A DNA stretch of 64,000 nt from Chara braunii (GCA_003427395.1 BFEA01000263.1:1348908-1412907); one strand, 5' to 3'. Positions 32,150 to 43,410 are shown, counted from the first letter of the stretch. The notes: a model not told the origin generated them from the sequence alone. Program-made: numbers and translations.

Positions 32150-32765
32150 CACTCTGCTCTCTAATCTTGATCGCACCCTCCCCATCATTCCTATCCGCTT
32201 GGGGACATCTATGAGGGTGTACCGCGCTTTATGGGACTCTGGCTCGCAGGGAGACTTCATTCACCCTCGAGTGGTTGAGGAAGCTCGCCTAGCTACTTTC
32301 GGCTCTCGCTCTCCTATCTCCATTACCCTCAGAGATAACAAGATGTAGCGCTTCTTTGATCAGACGGTCCCCGACCTCCACTTTTCCCTCACCCTCCAGC
32401 CACCAGATAGTACCCAAGCGCCTCGACGCTACCATTCCTCCGCATACTTCGAGATGCTGGAGACAGGGTACGACTTTATCCTTGGCACTCCCTGGTCTCG
32501 CCAGTTTCGTGGCACAGAGGCCGAATGGGCGACCGAGACGCTTGTTCTCAAAACAAAGTGTGGTCAGACCCATCGAGTCCCCTTCCTTGGGAACCGCGGG
32601 CGACACCCCTCTCGACCTACCTCCCAGGACCCTCGTTCTTCAGGGTCCCACCTAGACATCGCCTTCACTTCTCCTCGTCAGTTTTCTCACTTCATACGAC
32701 AGGAGGACGTCACATTCTACTCAGTGAACGCCATGGATCTTCTTCGCTATGATCCACTCTGTCCC
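32150..32765 (+). pseudogene. Element G protease
   Basis: YRALWDSGSQGDFIHP carries a canonical D-S-G (about 32234), followed by a TAG near 32345 (NKM*RFFDQ) and YDFILGTPWSRQF, the second retropepsin motif. Sequence then continues to FYSVNAMDLL, where an RT would be expected, but no RT, RNase H or integrase follows. Confidence 0.7.
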
Positions 32766-33055
32766 CTCCACGCATCGAGTACCTTGTGCGTTGGAAGGGC
32801 TATCCTGATGAAGAGGCTACTTAGGAGCCCCTCGAGCACTTGGAGCACGCCCGGATGTTGGTGCGTGCATATGATCGTGCTTGTTGCGCTGAGGCATTTG
32901 CCCCTACTCAGCCGACTGACCCTCTTCCTCCTCCTCTGGCTGAGGAGATTGCTGAGGACGAGCCTGCTTCCTGTGAGGTCGTTCTTCAGCAGCAGACCGA
33001 CGCCTTTGCGCGTCCACAACGCACTCGTCGACACCCTCGACGTCTTGACGACTGA
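32766..33055 (+). pseudogene. pol: G chromodomain directly after protease
   Basis: IEYLVRWKGYPDEEAT, then TAG, then EPLEHLEHARMLVRAYD: a textbook chromodomain with the aromatic-cage W of RWKGY. The TAG replaces the Trp of the T-W-E-P motif (TGG to TAG). It is normally the last part of integrase, so about 3 kb of RT, RNase H and integrase have been removed. The acidic and basic tail ends at a TGA at 33053. Confidence 0.85.
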
Positions 33056-33534
33056 CACTTTGATCACCCACTTCTCCCTACTGACTCACACCTTCATGTA
33101 CTCCATCATCAGCTTCTTCAAGATATTAGTGTTTTGCGGCTCTGCTTCGACATCAACTCGACTCCTAATTCATCGACGCCATCGACCACTTCGACCACTT
33201 CAGCTACCTTATCGGCTTTAGCTACTTTGGACGTGACTACTTCACACCACCACCCTACTCTATACATTCCCTTGCATATATCGCATGATGGTTCTCACCT
33301 AGTTGGGTTTATCTGAGTTGGGCTCTCCCTTGGTATCGCATAGGCATTGGACCGTAACGTTATCTTGGCTTCCCTGCTCCTAGATCTAGCTCCCTCCCCC
33401 AGTCGGTGAGTTGTGTCCATGTTTCCCTCACCTACGGCATCCCTCATTACCCTAGTGTCGGCCATTGCATGCCTTCAGTTAGGCATATGTACACCCTATT
33501 CCAGGCTCCCCTTTCATGGTCGACCCTGCATGGT

Positions 33535-33654
33535 GTCACCCATTCGTCGAGCATTACACGCCTTGATGGTCTATCTGTCAGGGTCATTGGTTTTGTCACC
33601 CATTCGTCGAGCATTACACGCCTTGATGGTCTATCTGTCAGGGTCATTGGTTTT
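33535..33654 (+). repeat. Exact 60-bp tandem duplication
   Basis: Units 33535-33594 and 33595-33654, starting GTCACCCATTCGTCGAGCAT, are identical as read. The identity points to a recent duplication or an assembly duplication. Confidence 0.9.
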
Positions 33655-34189
33655 GCATCGCTACCACTCCCTCACCCTGAGCTTGATGACCTACCCCACC
33701 TCGTGTGTGACTGTCCGTAGGAGTTTCGATTCTTAGGTTGCATTCACCCCCTCTAAGACCATCCCGCTCTTAGTGGTTCAGCGACATGACATTACTTGTG
33801 ACATATTGCTCTCTTTTCCTTTTCAGCACTGAGGCCATTGCCTCCAGGATTGGACTTTAGGATTGTATGTTGCTACATTTCATTTTTTGTTGTTAGCTAG
33901 GATGTGTATACCAGACATGTGCTTTTCATTTGACATCATGTAGCTTAGGCTGCATCGCATGGACTCCGCATGGAGCTTGCTCCGCATCCTAGATTTCTCA
34001 GCCTTTTTTATTACAGAGTTCCGCTGCTTTTGCGGATAGCGTGTTTATGGCTCTTGTTATCCACTATAGGTCTGAGGATCGTGCAGCGGGCCTCTGTCTG
34101 CCTTGGCCTACAGCCAGAGCCTACCGGGCTATTTGCCTGTTTGGCCTGTGGGACCAGGCCGTGGCCTGACCCCACAGGCCGTGTGCTGT

Positions 34190-34250
34190 TCCAGTCCAGT
34201 CCAGTCCTGTCGGTACCACTGTCGGTACCAGTCCAGTCCAGTTCAGTCAG
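34190..34250 (+). repeat. CCAGT-type microsatellite with paired GTCGGTACCA
   Basis: CCAGTCCAGTCCAGT repeats flank two copies of TGTCGGTACCA. A short expansion tract with no coding role seen. Confidence 0.8.
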
Positions 34251-34450
34251 TCCGCTGGGGTTATACCCCAGCTGTTGTCTGTTTTCCATTCATTCTTCAT
34301 TCTGCACTTTTGTAGTACGTGCGTGTTGAGTCCGCGTCGGAACTGGGCTGTCCCTTCCAGCTCCATCTCCATCTCCTCCCCCTTCAACCCTTCGTCTTGA
34401 TCCTGACGGAGCGCCATCCCGACGGGTCCGTCACACGAACTAACTAAGAA

Positions 34451-36099
34451 CAGAGTTTCATCAAGTAGGCGAGACTTCTTCCTCCTCTCTCAAGCTCCAG
34501 CTATGGCACCGATCTTATCTCCAGCGCCCAGCCTAACCAGCCCACCAATCGCCACACACCATCCTGAGCCCAACACGCCACTCTGCCTCAACCATGATGC
34601 CCACTGCAGATGAAGTGTCTGCTTAACAGGGGAGCAAGGCTGCCAGGATGAAGAAGAAGAACAACAACTTGATGAAGGAGAAGATGGTTGCCACTTTGAC
34701 AAACACTTCGAAGAAGAGTTTTGACGGCAGCGCTGCCTATCCCTAACAGCACAGGTAAGAGGAGGTGCCAACCAGCACTTGAGTTCTGCTGCCACACGCT
34801 GTTCAAGGCATGGCTGCCAGCGAGCTCCTGTAGAAGATGCCCAGCGCTGTACCAAAACAGTGCTGCTCCACACACGCGCCCTCACGCAACTTCGTGGTCA
34901 AAAAAGAAAGACCAAGAGAACCTGTTCCCCATCAGCACTTTTCTTCCCTCAACCCTCACTCTACAGCCTAGGACCGACCAAGAGAACCCGTTCCCCATGA
35001 TCACTTTTCTTCCCTCAACCCTCACTCTACAGCCTAGGACCGACCTACCACTAGGACAGACCAAAACAGGCAGCCTGCGGGCTATGCACCTAGACAGAAA
35101 AGTGGCAAAAAGGGCAGACAGGTAAAACAACAAAGGAAACAACGGCCTACAGCCTACAGCAACAAGGGACAGGTTCGGGGATCAAGCCCTGAAGAGCTCA
35201 AAACTCCACACAAGGTTAGAGCAGTCCCTGTTAAGCATAGGTCCAGGGATCAAACCCCGGATAACACAAGACTACGAAAAGTTAGAAAAACACCCAACTA
35301 CTTAGTTTACAGCCCGCTAGAACCTGTGATTCTTTGCCGTCAGGCTTGCTAAAACCAAGGTCAATCCCATGGGGGAGGGCGATCGAGCATCATGGCAGGG
35401 AGGGAGGCATAGACAGAGTGATCCTCCCAGCTCAATCATCCGCAGATGAAGGGAGGCAAACAAGAAAAAGAGGAAGAACAAGAAGATGTGAGGATGGCAA
35501 GGAAGATCTAAGGATATGCCAATGCCAAAGGAGGTCAGCAAGAAGCAACTGGAACAGAAGGACAGGAAGCCATGACACAGCAAAAGAAAGAATAGAGTGG
35601 AGGTACACTCTGAGGAAGAGGTAATCAAGTATTCAGAGTTCCATCCCTCATCAGAAGAAAGGGGAAACAGCAAAAAAAAAAAAAAAAAAGGACAAGGGGA
35701 AACTCCTCAAGAACTCGGAAGAAGACATGTGAGCATGCGGAGAAATGCGAATTGGACGGAGAGTGAAATGCAGAAGATGGATAACTTGCAAGTTTCCTTG
35801 CCAGTGAACGAAACTGGCAAGCAGTAGAATGGGATGAATTGGGCAAGAATGAGGCTTCAGGATAGAGAAATAGAAGCAAGTAGGGATCGGTTTATGGATT
35901 CAAAGGATGGAGAGGCATTGGGGACATAAGATTAGCAAGCCTCACAGTAGTACAATTCTTCATTATGAGTTTGAAGCTAGCAATGCAATAAGCAGCTCAG
36001 AATAAGCTATTGACCACGGCCAGGGGTCACCACAGGCCACAGCGAGCCTTGCGCTGGGCTGTACCCGACATAGGCCTGAAGCAAAGGCCTAAGAGGCCC
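34451..36099. other. Unassigned region between G and D
   Basis: No recognisable gene. It holds a 66-bp tandem repeat, two related units around 35175 and 35250 (GGGATCAAGCCC / GGGATCAAACCCC), and an 18-bp poly-A near 35674. The short open frames lack family features. Confidence 0.5.
34911..35042 (+). repeat. 66-bp tandem repeat, two units
   Basis: Units 34911-34976 and 34977-35042 begin ACCAAGAGAACC and end CTACAGCCTAGGACCG, with a few differences around CCCCAT. A 66-bp period keeps any reading frame. Confidence 0.85.
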
Positions 36100-36354
36100 T
36101 GCGCCCGACAGTTGACTAAAGTCAACTTTTACTCAGAATATTGAGGCTCACGAGTCAAAGTCTGCACGGACCCAGTCGAGGCCACTGATCAGACACACAC
36201 ATTGGCTGTATGCAGGTATCCAGGCAGAATCTGGTCCAAGTGGAAGTCTGTAACTGTATGAGATTTAGGCCATTGACTGTGAGTCAATCTGAGCCCTTGT
36301 ATCCGGGAGACCAGAGGCTGGTCAACTTGTGACTACACTACTTATTGACTCAGC
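36100..36354 (+). repeat. D 5' LTR, left part
   Basis: It matches 58619-58873 of the D 3' LTR: GACAGTTGACTAAAGTCAA, GGCTCACGAGTCAAAGTCTG, and TGACTACACTACTTATTGAC just before the break. Element C starts at 36355. Confidence 0.9.
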
Positions 36355-37647
36355 TGTAATGACCTCACCAAACACAGACTGAGACACACAGCTGATTTCT
36401 GAGTTTGCTCATGGAATGAATGCCTTGCTGAGTTTCCCGCTTGTTACTGAGTTCTCTAAGTCTGTGTGTGTGTGCACTCTTGCCGGTCTGCATATCTCTC
36501 AGAGTGCTTGTCGGCTTGAGTGTGTGTGTGACCCGCAAGGGCACTTGTCCGTTCAGTGGGCCCGAAGGGCCGGTACTTACCTGTGGCCGTGCCATTGAGG
36601 ATTGCAGCGGGGGAAAACACTCAAGTGGCGGGGAAAGAGGCCTGGGACACTTGAAGCAGCGGAAAACACTCAAGTAGCAGGTAGGCCGGTAGCACACCAG
36701 GTAGAGGCCGATGTGCCGGGTACTCGAGGCCGAGCAGAAGAAGACAAAAGTTGGCATTTTTAGAGGCCCAGTAGTTGTAGGCTAGGTCTAGGCGGGTACC
36801 AGTCCAACCAATCTCTAGGGCATGTACGGGCAATATCAGAGTCTGCAGTGATGTTTCCCTCCGAAAGGGAGGAAGCACCGGTTGCTTGGAGGCTGCGCGG
36901 CCTAGGAAGTCACTCGCCAAGAGGCAAGCAGGCCGCTATATCTCCAGGAGGAGCCAGTTGCTCCTCCTCATTGTCGGTGTGCAAGTTTGGCGACACACTG
37001 GTTGGAGCACTGGCTGGAGCAGCGCTGCTGGGGAAGGAGCAAGGACACGGAGGAGGAAGAAGACCAGGACTAGGAAGGGGAGCGCCAGAAGTACTGACCT
37101 GGCTATGGTGGTTGCCATCTTCATCACCTTGGTGGGCAGTGCAGCAGGAAGGCCCAGTTGGGGCGGAGCTACACCAAGAAGCTTTGAGGCAGAGTCAGGC
37201 ATGGTGGCCTGAGCTAGAGCAGCCATAGCTGCTGAGTGTTGTCCTTTGGACAGCAGGGCGATGACCTGGTAGTCCGCCATAGCCTCGGCCTATGCGGAAG
37301 AAGGAAGAGGGGCGGCCATGGCTATGGTGGACCTCAAGTGATACCTGCACTAGAAGAGGGACTCGGACATTGATTCTGTATCGGCCATTCAACATTGTTA
37401 TTATTATTCTTGTTTGAATTGTTATTATTATTCTTGTTTGAATAAGAGGGGAGGAGATAAGGAGGAGGAGAGTGGTTGGCGAAGAAGAAGAGCATTATCA
37501 TTGGTCTATGATGGTGTACATCATCGTCTTCTTCTTTCTTTCTTCTTCTTCTTCTTCTTACCCTCTCTCTCCTCTCAAGTTCATTCAGTTCTTTTGGCAA
37601 TTGGACGGCATTGAATGTGTACTTCGAAATTGGCCCGGATCTTAACA
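36355..37647 (+). repeat. C 5' LTR
   Basis: TGTAATGACC...CTTAACA, 1,293 bp, with a pyrimidine microsatellite near 37520. The 3' end abuts TTGTTATCAGAGC. Confidence 0.9.
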
Positions 37648-37662
37648 TTGTTATCAGAGCGG
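37648..37662 (+). promoter_or_regulatory. C primer-binding site, one base from iMet
   Basis: TTGTTATCAGAGC against plant TTGGTATCAGAGC: a single G-to-T change directly after the LTR end. Confidence 0.75.
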
Positions 37663-39014
37663 ATTCTACTTGCTGGTGAGAGTCGACTTATCCACCCTAA
37701 CCCTAACCTAAGTGGTTGGGGCTGACCACTTAGGGTTAGGGTTGGTCCGAAGTGGGAAGTGGGGCAGCGTGGATAGGGGAAGCTGCCCCCACCTGGTTAG
37801 GTCGTGTTGGGTCGACACTGAACCTGACCAGGCTGATTGAGAGTGAGCTTGTGGTGGCGAGACACATCAAGAGGACTTCATGCGACAATCTGAGAGAGGC
37901 GACAGTGAGAGGCACTCGCACCTGGAATCTGACCTAAGGGAGACACTTGGTGACTTAAGGGTCTCCTTCAAGTAGGCAATCTTGAGGGAGGTAGCCATTC
38001 TGCATCTACGGACTGCAAGTTGCTACTTTGTTCTTCAGCATCGGCGGGGGATCTGACGTTGCACTTTGGTGTTGGGGTCAGACACTCCTACATGATAAGA
38101 CACGAGTGTAGAGGTAGCGAATAGGGTTAGGAGGACCATATGAGGAAGGGGGGTGAGTTATACTTCATCTCTGAGTCCGGGTCACTTAGGTAAGTGGCGT
38201 GCACCTAAGGGTTGCCCATGTATGCGTGCATGGTATTGTTTGTCCTATTGGGGTACTTCTAGGTTTCTTTCCTACTCCTCTGAAGTCTTGGTTGTGTGCG
38301 TTGGTGTGCAAACTGCTTACTAACTTGATCGATGTAGAGATGAAGTATCTTGCTATGAATGCCATATCTTTCTACAGTGCTTTGTCTTTTCCTTATGAAT
38401 GGATGTAGTCTGTAGGCTCTCTCTTGAAGTTGAATTTGTTTTTCATTACGGTAGAGGCAGAAAGTAGGACCTTGTGGTACTCTTCTTGCTTGGGACTTGG
38501 TCGCAACCTACGTGGGACCCATAGCAACTCAGTGGGACGGGCCCCAAACAAGAAGGGCACCTTGGACTCAAATCTGTTGACGCAGTGTCGCTCTCTTTTC
38601 TGTCTGGAATACGTTACTCTTCTTTTTTATTAGAGCACTCGTTGTCGAGGGGATCTCGGCTGAGATGTTTTGCGGACTGATGACGCACAATCCAATGCTT
38701 GACCTGCGCCTTATACACCACTCAATTCTCCATTGTTGTATGTTGTTACTTGTAGTCTGCTTTGTTTTACTTTGATGGTGCCGATTGGATTGGGCTCAAG
38801 GGGATCTCGTACTTGATTAGACCGGACTAAAATGCGGTGTCAAAACTCTCTGAATGCATTTTATTTTTTAGTTGGTTGCTCTCTAGTCCAAATATTTTGT
38901 CGCTCCTGCTAGGAGTTCTACCTTCTCTTATGTGCCTTCAGTTTGTTTCTTTTTACTGAAGTCCATTATATGCTCGCAGCGACGTGCGGACAAGAGAGAA
39001 GAGAGAGAGAGGCC
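37663..39014 (+). other. C leader
   Basis: About 1.35 kb of non-coding DNA between primer site and gag, including a telomere-like inverted repeat at its start. The short open frames at 38199 and 38424 show no family features. Confidence 0.5.
37695..37742. repeat. Telomere-like inverted repeat
   Basis: CCCTAACCCTAACCTAAGTG on the left and ACCACTTAGGGTTAGGG on the right can fold over about 16 bp around TTGGGGCTG. The units are the TTAGGG type, not the common plant TTTAGGG. Confidence 0.8.
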
Positions 39015-39523
39015 ATGGCAACCGAAGAAGCTAGTAGTTCCAACGTGGCATCAGCCAAGCTTTCTGATATTTTAAATGCTCCTATGGATGCAGCGAGTGA
39101 GGCAGATAAACCGTTGTACTAGACCCTTTATCAGAAGGAAGTGGCCGAGGAGGAAAAGGAGGAAGAGGCTAAGCGAAAAACAGTCGTTGAAGATCTTGAG
39201 ACTATTTTTAAAACAGTCTCAACCTTGCCTGCTGCAGATATTAAGAAAGATGTGGTCAAGTATGTGCGTGCCCTTGTACATTACCATTTGCTCAGCGAAC
39301 TCCCGAGTCTGAAGTCCCAACGACTCGATGAAATGAGTCAGATGCGTACTCAAATGGCAGATATGGGCAAAGATCATTGCGATCAGATACAACAAATGGC
39401 AATCATGCATCAGGCCCAAATCTCAAGCTCTCTTCCCCGTTCTACCTTTGCACCTCTCCATCCTTCTTCTTCTTCTCAGTCTTCTTCGTTGAGTTTGGTG
39501 GCTAATCAGTCAGGACCTGCAAC
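39015..39523 (+). pseudogene. gag: C gag N-terminal part
   Basis: ATG 39015 opens MATEEASSSNVASAKLSDIL. A TAG at 39120 (CAG expected, KPLY*TLYQKEV) is followed by a Glu/Lys-rich coiled coil and a helical region ending in QMRTQMADMGKDHCDQIQQM and a Ser-rich linker. The gene is interrupted at 39524 by a hAT-like element and resumes at 40684. Confidence 0.65.
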
Positions 39524-39597
39524 CAGGGTTGTCAGGCGGGGGGCCCCGGGGGCAAAGCCGGGGTAGGGGTTTGACCCCCGGACCCCCGCCGCGGGGG

Positions 39598-39612
39598 NNN
39601 NNNNNNNNNNNN
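39598..39612. other. Assembly gap of 15 N
   Basis: It lies between a GC-rich stretch and the (AC)n repeat inside the hAT-like element. Confidence 0.95.
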
Positions 39613-39679
<67 letters not shown>

Positions 39680-39861
39680 CACACCCCGGTGCGTAGTATG
39701 TTCGAGCGAAAGATTCATTCGATTTTGCTTATCCTATCAATCGAAGTATCGTGAAGCCAGCTGCGAGATGCGTGGTATGTTCGAGCGAAAGATTCATTCG
39801 ATTTTGCTCATCCTATCAATCGAAGTATCGTGAAGCCATCTGCAATATTGGAGACTTAATT

Positions 39862-39923
<62 letters not shown>

Positions 39924-39945
39924 ACACACACACACACACACACAC
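39613..39945. repeat. Microsatellites and 79-bp tandem repeat in the hAT-like element
   Basis: (AC)n at 39613-39675, two 79-bp units at 39691-39769 and 39770-39848 (TATGTTCGAGCGAAAGATTC inside each), (CT)n at 39863-39922 and (AC)n again to 39945. Confidence 0.9.
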
Positions 39946-40683
39946 CAGGTTTTGCGCAAGGATGACACACACCTGCGACGAGGAGGAGAGATGGAGGACG
40001 ATACAGAGAAGATTAGCACGACCTCAGCGCAAGGATGATACGCACAAATCGAGAAAACGTAAAAAAAAAAAAAAAAAATCGACAGATTCGACACCTGTGG
40101 GAGAGGAGGAGGAGGAGGAGAAGGAGGAGGAGGAGGAGAAGGACGACAAAAATGGAGGACGAGGAGGAGAGATGGAGGACAAGGAAGGGGAGGAGGAGAG
40201 GAGGAGGAGGAGGAGGAGGCAGTGAGGATGATGAAGGGGTGGTCAAAGCTGGTGATACTCACCGAGCGATGGCGGCACCTCCTCCCTCACAGGGCAGCAC
40301 GGCAGCACGGCAACACTTCAGCACGGGGCGGCACTTCGCAGCACTTCGCAGCGGCACTCCGCGCAGGCCACACACCCACCCAAGAGGCCAGGCAAGCCCA
40401 CACAGAGTACAACTGGAAACAGGTTTCGAAAATTCGAAACCTCGCGCTCCAGCCTCGAGCGCGGCCCAAAAAATTTTTTTTTGGCCTTGGCAACAATTTT
40501 GGCGGGGGGCCCTTGATGTGTCGTTTCGACCCCTGGCTTTTTTTTTTTTTTTTTTTTTGATTTTTTTGTCGGGGCCAGGGGTGCCAATCCCCGGCCCCCG
40601 GGACCCCCGCCGGGGCCAGGGGTGTCGATCCTCGGCCCCCGGGGCCCCCTCCGGGCCCCCGGGGCCGGGGCTCGACAACCCTG

Positions 40684-41753
40684 CCTGCAACAGGTGCAGT
40701 CCCCGGTGCTGCTATAAGCGGCAGCGCACAACCGTGAGTTCGGATCCAGCAATGGCTGGTCCCAGCTATAGCAGTCCATACATGGACAGAAAGGCGGTGA
40801 TGATACTGTCCAGATATGATTGCAAGGATGATGTTGAGTCTTGGATCAGCTCCATGAGAGCCTACTTTGAGGTACAGGGCACTCAAAGAGTGCACCAGTC
40901 CTTGATCCTAGGGATAAACGTCGAGATTGTCGCACGGGGCTTCTTAGAAGTCCAAGTTATGCAAGCTGGGTATCCCAAGATTGAATTAACGGAGTCGCTT
41001 AAAGTCACCCCGGCTGCCACTCTCGAAGATATACTAGCAGCGCAGTATAAAGACCCACATGCCGCAACTAGAGTAAGGATCCAACTCGACGAACTTAAGC
41101 GCAACAAGTGGCAGGGCACCATGCACAAATTGCAGTTGCAAGTTAGCAAACTCTTTGCGACGCCAGAATTGGAGTTGGTCGTGCAATCGTGTTTGGATGT
41201 TGTTAAATGTACGGTTCCCATACATTTAACCAATCACCTAGGCAAAGATTTCTTTGGGTACACGGACTGGTTTTCCTTGATGAAGGATGTAGTCAATCTA
41301 GAGGCAGAAGACCTCCTTACCACAACAAGCAGCAAAAAGACCTTCGTTCGCAGACGGTTTCGTGACAACAACCGTCTAGCTGCACTAGACTTACAGGAGG
41401 TGGAAGGGGAGGCCAAAGCAGATGACCAAGAACAGGATGCTGATACAGCTTACTCTTCCACTCAAGAATCTGACATTAATAACGAAGATGAAAAATTTGG
41501 TGCCTTCAAAAAGACTGGTCATTCTAAGGGAAGCCAAAAACGGAGTTCAGTGAGGAACTTTGTCGTACTTCCTAAGGGAGCCAAAATCCCGGCCAATCTG
41601 GAGCACGCAAGTACTAAACCTTGGGTGAACCTCCGGATCGGTGAGGCTGAATGGAAGGCTATGATGAAAAAAGGAGGTTGCCTGCATTGCCAAAAAACTA
41701 ATCATAAAGTCCAAGGGTGCTATGGGTTGCAGGGAAACCTGAATCGGGCGTAG
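40684..41753 (+). CDS. gag: C gag capsid and nucleocapsid
   Basis: Within a frame open from 40035 to 41753, the retrotransposon part starts near 40740. It has a capsid domain (MILSRYDCKDDVESWISSMR, then DPHAATRVRIQLDELKRNKW and FFGYTDWFSLMKDVVNLEAE), an acidic linker, and the knuckle CLHCQKTNHKVQGC (CX2CX4HX4C) just before the stop. The start of this open frame lies inside the hAT-like element, so the long ORF is accidental at its 5' end. Confidence 0.8.
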
Positions 41754-42232
41754 AGGGTTCATTAGCACACTCTACGGCAACGGAGTCTGAACCGGTTCAT
41801 GATAGTTCTCCAAAGGAACATGTACCGGACCAACAGTCCTCCCTTGAAGCCCCATCTTTTGCTGATTCCAAGGCTAATGAATGTAATGTTTTGTATGTTG
41901 AGCCTCGAGAGGAGTCGGAGAAGGTTGACTTTCACTATCACCTAAAGCATTGGGTTGAGATGAAACAATGTGCTCAAGGGGCAGTAAAGTTGATCTTTTT
42001 CAAACTTCTCATTAACCACCGTTATCTTTGTGTCTTGATTGATTGTGGCGCTACGACTAACTTCATGTCACCGCACGGGATACGCAAAGTGGGCTTGGGG
42101 ATAAAGCAAGTGGCTTTGAAGAGCCCTTGCTGGACTCAAGTAGGCAACAAAGAGGTTCTTTCATCTACACATGCAGTCAAAGGTGTGACAAAGAAGAGAC
42201 CATCACACATGCATGGAACTTCTATATCCTAG
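41717..42232 (+). CDS. C protease region, D-C-G motif
   Basis: It overlaps the end of gag by 37 bases in another frame, as expected for programmed frameshifting, although the frame difference could also be decay. LCVLIDCGATTNFMSPHG replaces D-S-G with D-C-G. The second retropepsin motif appears only after a frameshift near 42232 (CPFDAVLRLGWLQS region), so the domain is broken. Confidence 0.65.
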   Translation: MLWVAGKPESGVEGSLAHSTATESEPVHDSSPKEHVPDQQSSLEAPSFADSKANECNVLYVEPREESEKVDFHYHLKHWVEMKQCAQGAVKLIFFKLLINHRYLCVLIDCGATTNFMSPHGIRKVGLGIKQVALKSPCWTQVGNKEVLSSTHAVKGVTKKRPSHMHGTSIS

Positions 42233-42315
42233 ACAAGTGTCCCTTCGACGCAGTCCTCAGGTTGGGCTGGTTGCAGTCCTAATGCGAATGGACCAAGTGG
42301 AAAGAACCAGTTTTC

Positions 42316-43292
42316 ATGGTCAAAGATGCACAAGGGAACGAGCGTCCCGCCCTCTTGGACGAGAAGTTCGACTCCCCAGTGACCTTTCTAAATGCCATGC
42401 AGTGCTGCAAGAAGTGTCGGAAGCATAAAGAGGAGGAACAATTGTATGTTGCTTTCATTCGCCCTACTCATGTGCCTACTACTTTTGCGGCTAGTACTAG
42501 TTCTCCTTTCCCTAGTGGATCTGCTTCTAACATTTCTACTTCTTTACCTATCTCTGATCCAAATGACTCTACTTCAGATTTCGTTGCCTCCATTCGTAAT
42601 CTGCGACCTGATCTAGGTCATCCTTTTGTTGATTCTCCACCCCCACCAGTCCCAACAAACATTCAAAGCCTACTCGACCGATTTTTGGAAGTTCTGGCTG
42701 TACCACGTGAAGTTCCCAAGCGATCGGTCCGACACACGATCGAGTTGACCGAGAGTGTTGTTCCTCCAAAGGGTTGTGTATACCGTATGGGATCCGGCAA
42801 GGTGGAACGACTCCGGAAACAGATCGATGAGATGATCGGCAAGGGATGGATTAAGCCTAGCGAATTAAAATTTGGTGCAACCGTTTTGTTTGTCCCAAAG
42901 AAAGGAGGCAAACTCCGCATGCGTATTGATTATCACAGTCTAAACCGCATCACAAGGAAGAATGCATACACATTGCCACACATAGATGATTTGCTTGATG
43001 CTGCAGGTGGGTGCAAGGTATCGACCTCAAGTCTGGGTACCACCAGATTGAAGTCGATCCTGCTGACCAGCACAAGACTACGTTCAAGACACGCGATGGG
43101 CTTTACGAACTCACCGTAATGACCTTCGATCTCACGAACGCACCGACCGCCTTCCAAAGTCTTATGGACAAAGTCCTCCGTGAACAGATTGGTCAGTTTG
43201 TGGTTGTTTACCTCGATGACATATTGATTTTTAACAAGACCATCGAGGAACATATGAAGCACCTTGAGGAAGTGTTCACAAGAGAAGTCTGA
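42316..43292 (+). pseudogene. pol: C reverse transcriptase
   Basis: The linker and fingers (SLLDRFLEVLAVPREVPK, KGWIKPSELKFGATVLFVPK, LRMRIDYHSLNRITRKN) read in one frame to about 43015. A small deletion shifts it to MQGIDLKSGYHQIEVDPADQ, MTFDLTNAPTAFQ and YLDD at 43209-43220. The motif usually MPFGLTN reads MTFDLTN. After TREV* (43292) the thumb is scrambled up to about 43410. Confidence 0.85.
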
Positions 43293-43410
43293 GCTTGGGA
43301 GGGACAACGTCATTCATCTTGGGCATCTGTTGTCTGTTGCAGGCCTCGAGCATGAGGTAACCAAGGTTGAGGTCATATGCGATTGACCTCAACCCGCGAA
43401 CATCCGCGAA

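Larger units (their letters stand above)
33056..34450 (+). other. Non-coding 3' region of G
   Basis: About 1.4 kb without a credible gene. It may contain G's 3' LTR, but no matching 5' copy was found to prove it. It includes a 60-bp tandem duplication and a CCAGT-rich microsatellite. Confidence 0.4.
39524..40683. mobile_element. hAT-like non-autonomous transposon in C gag
   Basis: The terminal inverted repeats are CAGGGTTGTC at the left and the complement of GACAACCCTG at the right, with GC-rich similarity continuing inward. The flanks are CCTGCAAC (39516-39523) and CCTGCAAC (40684-40691), a perfect 8-bp duplication, the size made by hAT transposases. No transposase ORF is present, so it must have been moved in trans. 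Inside are AC and CT microsatellites, a 79-bp tandem repeat, poly-A, poly-T and a short gap. Confidence 0.85.

Noticed and set aside
35160-35275. GGGATCAAGCCC and GGGATCAAACCCC blocks as tRNA T-arms
   Set aside because: No box A at the right distance and no cloverleaf; they look like diverged tandem units.
36085-36100. Target-site duplication for element D
   Set aside because: GGCCC on the left and GCAAG on the right do not match; either mutated beyond recognition or the end was exchanged.
40035-40740. N-terminal extension of the 572-codon frame 40035-41753
   Set aside because: This part lies in the hAT-like element (poly-Lys and poly-Arg from simple repeats); only the part after about 40740 is retrotransposon gag.
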